DNA from: Clostridiales bacterium
Lineage (GTDB): Bacteria > Bacillota > Clostridia > Peptostreptococcales > BM714
Assembly (NCBI GenBank): GCA_002869095.1
Contig: PKTO01000332.1
Span: 1 to 5,743 of the forward strand
Direction: 5' to 3'
DNA: 5,743 bases
The position numbers were made by a program, and so were the translations under genes. Positions 5,514 through 5,743 of the stretch are shown piece by piece; within the stretch, counting starts at the first letter, position 1, and each line of letters opens with the position of its first letter. The notes beneath the pieces are model-generated. The model searched no databases, was not told where the DNA came from, and was given only the letters and a program-made list of their open reading frames with translations.

Positions 5514-5743
5514 CTCTGCCACCTCCGGTTTTCAATTCCACAGTCTCCGGAACCGGACAAACGCCTTCCGAAGTGCATATCATGCAGCTTATGCATTGAT
5601 GGCTTAAGACGGCTTTCTTTTCATCGACCCTTATGTTCATGGGACACGCCCTTCCGCATGCGCCGCAGTCAATGCAAGTTGAATCATTCCTTCTTATCTT
5701 GAAAATCCTGAAAAGATTGAATACGCCAAGGAAGGCGCCGAAC
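5503..5743 (-). CDS. 4Fe-4S binding membrane protein (NapH/CcoG-like), C-terminal part only
   Basis: The minus-strand frame enters at the right edge and ends with TGA at 5505-5503, giving 79 residues of the C-terminus. It begins in a hydrophobic-to-basic stretch (FGAFLGVFNLFRIFKIRR) typical of the end of a membrane helix in NapH-type quinol-oxidising ferredoxins. Two cysteine clusters follow: CIDCGACGRACP (5676-5641; CX2CX2CX3CP) and CISCMICTSEGVCP (5595-5554; CX2CX2CX5CP), expected to bind two [4Fe-4S] clusters that pass electrons at the membrane. The tail PETVELK is also typical of this group. Oddity: two extra residues in the second cluster motif before the last Cys. The missing N-terminus should carry the membrane helices and further CX3CP motifs. 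It overlaps the next gene by 11 bases, so both are probably one operon. The electron donor and acceptor cannot be told from this fragment. Confidence 0.9.
   Translation of the reverse strand, partial: FGAFLGVFNLFRIFKIRRNDSTCIDCGACGRACPMNIRVDEKKAVLSHQCISCMICTSEGVCPVPETVELKTGGGRDEN
5521..5526 (-). promoter_or_regulatory. Shine-Dalgarno site inside the ferredoxin gene
   Basis: GGAGGT lies seven bases before the ATG at 5513, within the last codons of the ferredoxin gene. It decides the start of the downstream gene and, with the 11-base overlap, supports coupled translation of the pair. Confidence 0.8.

Overview
The window looks like a chromosomal segment of a low-to-moderate GC Firmicute, most likely an anaerobic member of the Clostridia. 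The reasons are strong GGAGG-type Shine-Dalgarno sites, a DegV-family protein, a NapH-like membrane ferredoxin with a downstream accessory gene, and lysine/glutamate-rich proteins. This placement is inference; nothing in the window fixes the genus. No RNA gene, CRISPR array, insertion sequence or phage gene was seen.

Layout from left to right: (1) the N-terminal part of an alpha/beta hydrolase of the monoacylglycerol lipase / lysophospholipase type, minus strand, running off the left edge; (2) a gap of about 120 bases with a strong hairpin and an A-rich leader (minus-strand sense); (3) a complete P2-type cation-transporting ATPase, minus strand, start set at 3091; (4) a 100-base gap with a terminator-like hairpin; (5) a complete DegV-family (FakB-like) fatty-acid-binding protein, minus strand; (6) a 143-base divergent promoter region with an inverted repeat lying across both -35 boxes; (7) a 185-residue predicted helical protein of unknown function, plus strand; (8) a 19-base convergent gap; (9) a membrane-anchored protein with two copies of a short module, minus strand, overlapping by 11 bases (10) the C-terminal end of a membrane-type 2x[4Fe-4S] protein that runs off the right edge.

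Genes 9 and 10 form an overlapping, probably translationally coupled pair and are likely to work together in membrane electron transfer. The ATPase and the DegV gene share a strand, but a hairpin separates them, so they may be separate transcripts. DegV and the unknown plus-strand gene share a promoter region and may be co-regulated. The gene content does not add up to one obvious pathway. The most striking points are the rearranged ion-binding residues of the ATPase (M4 PQALP instead of PEGLP, with D and E in M6), the duplicated module next to the ferredoxin, and the unrecognised divergent gene.
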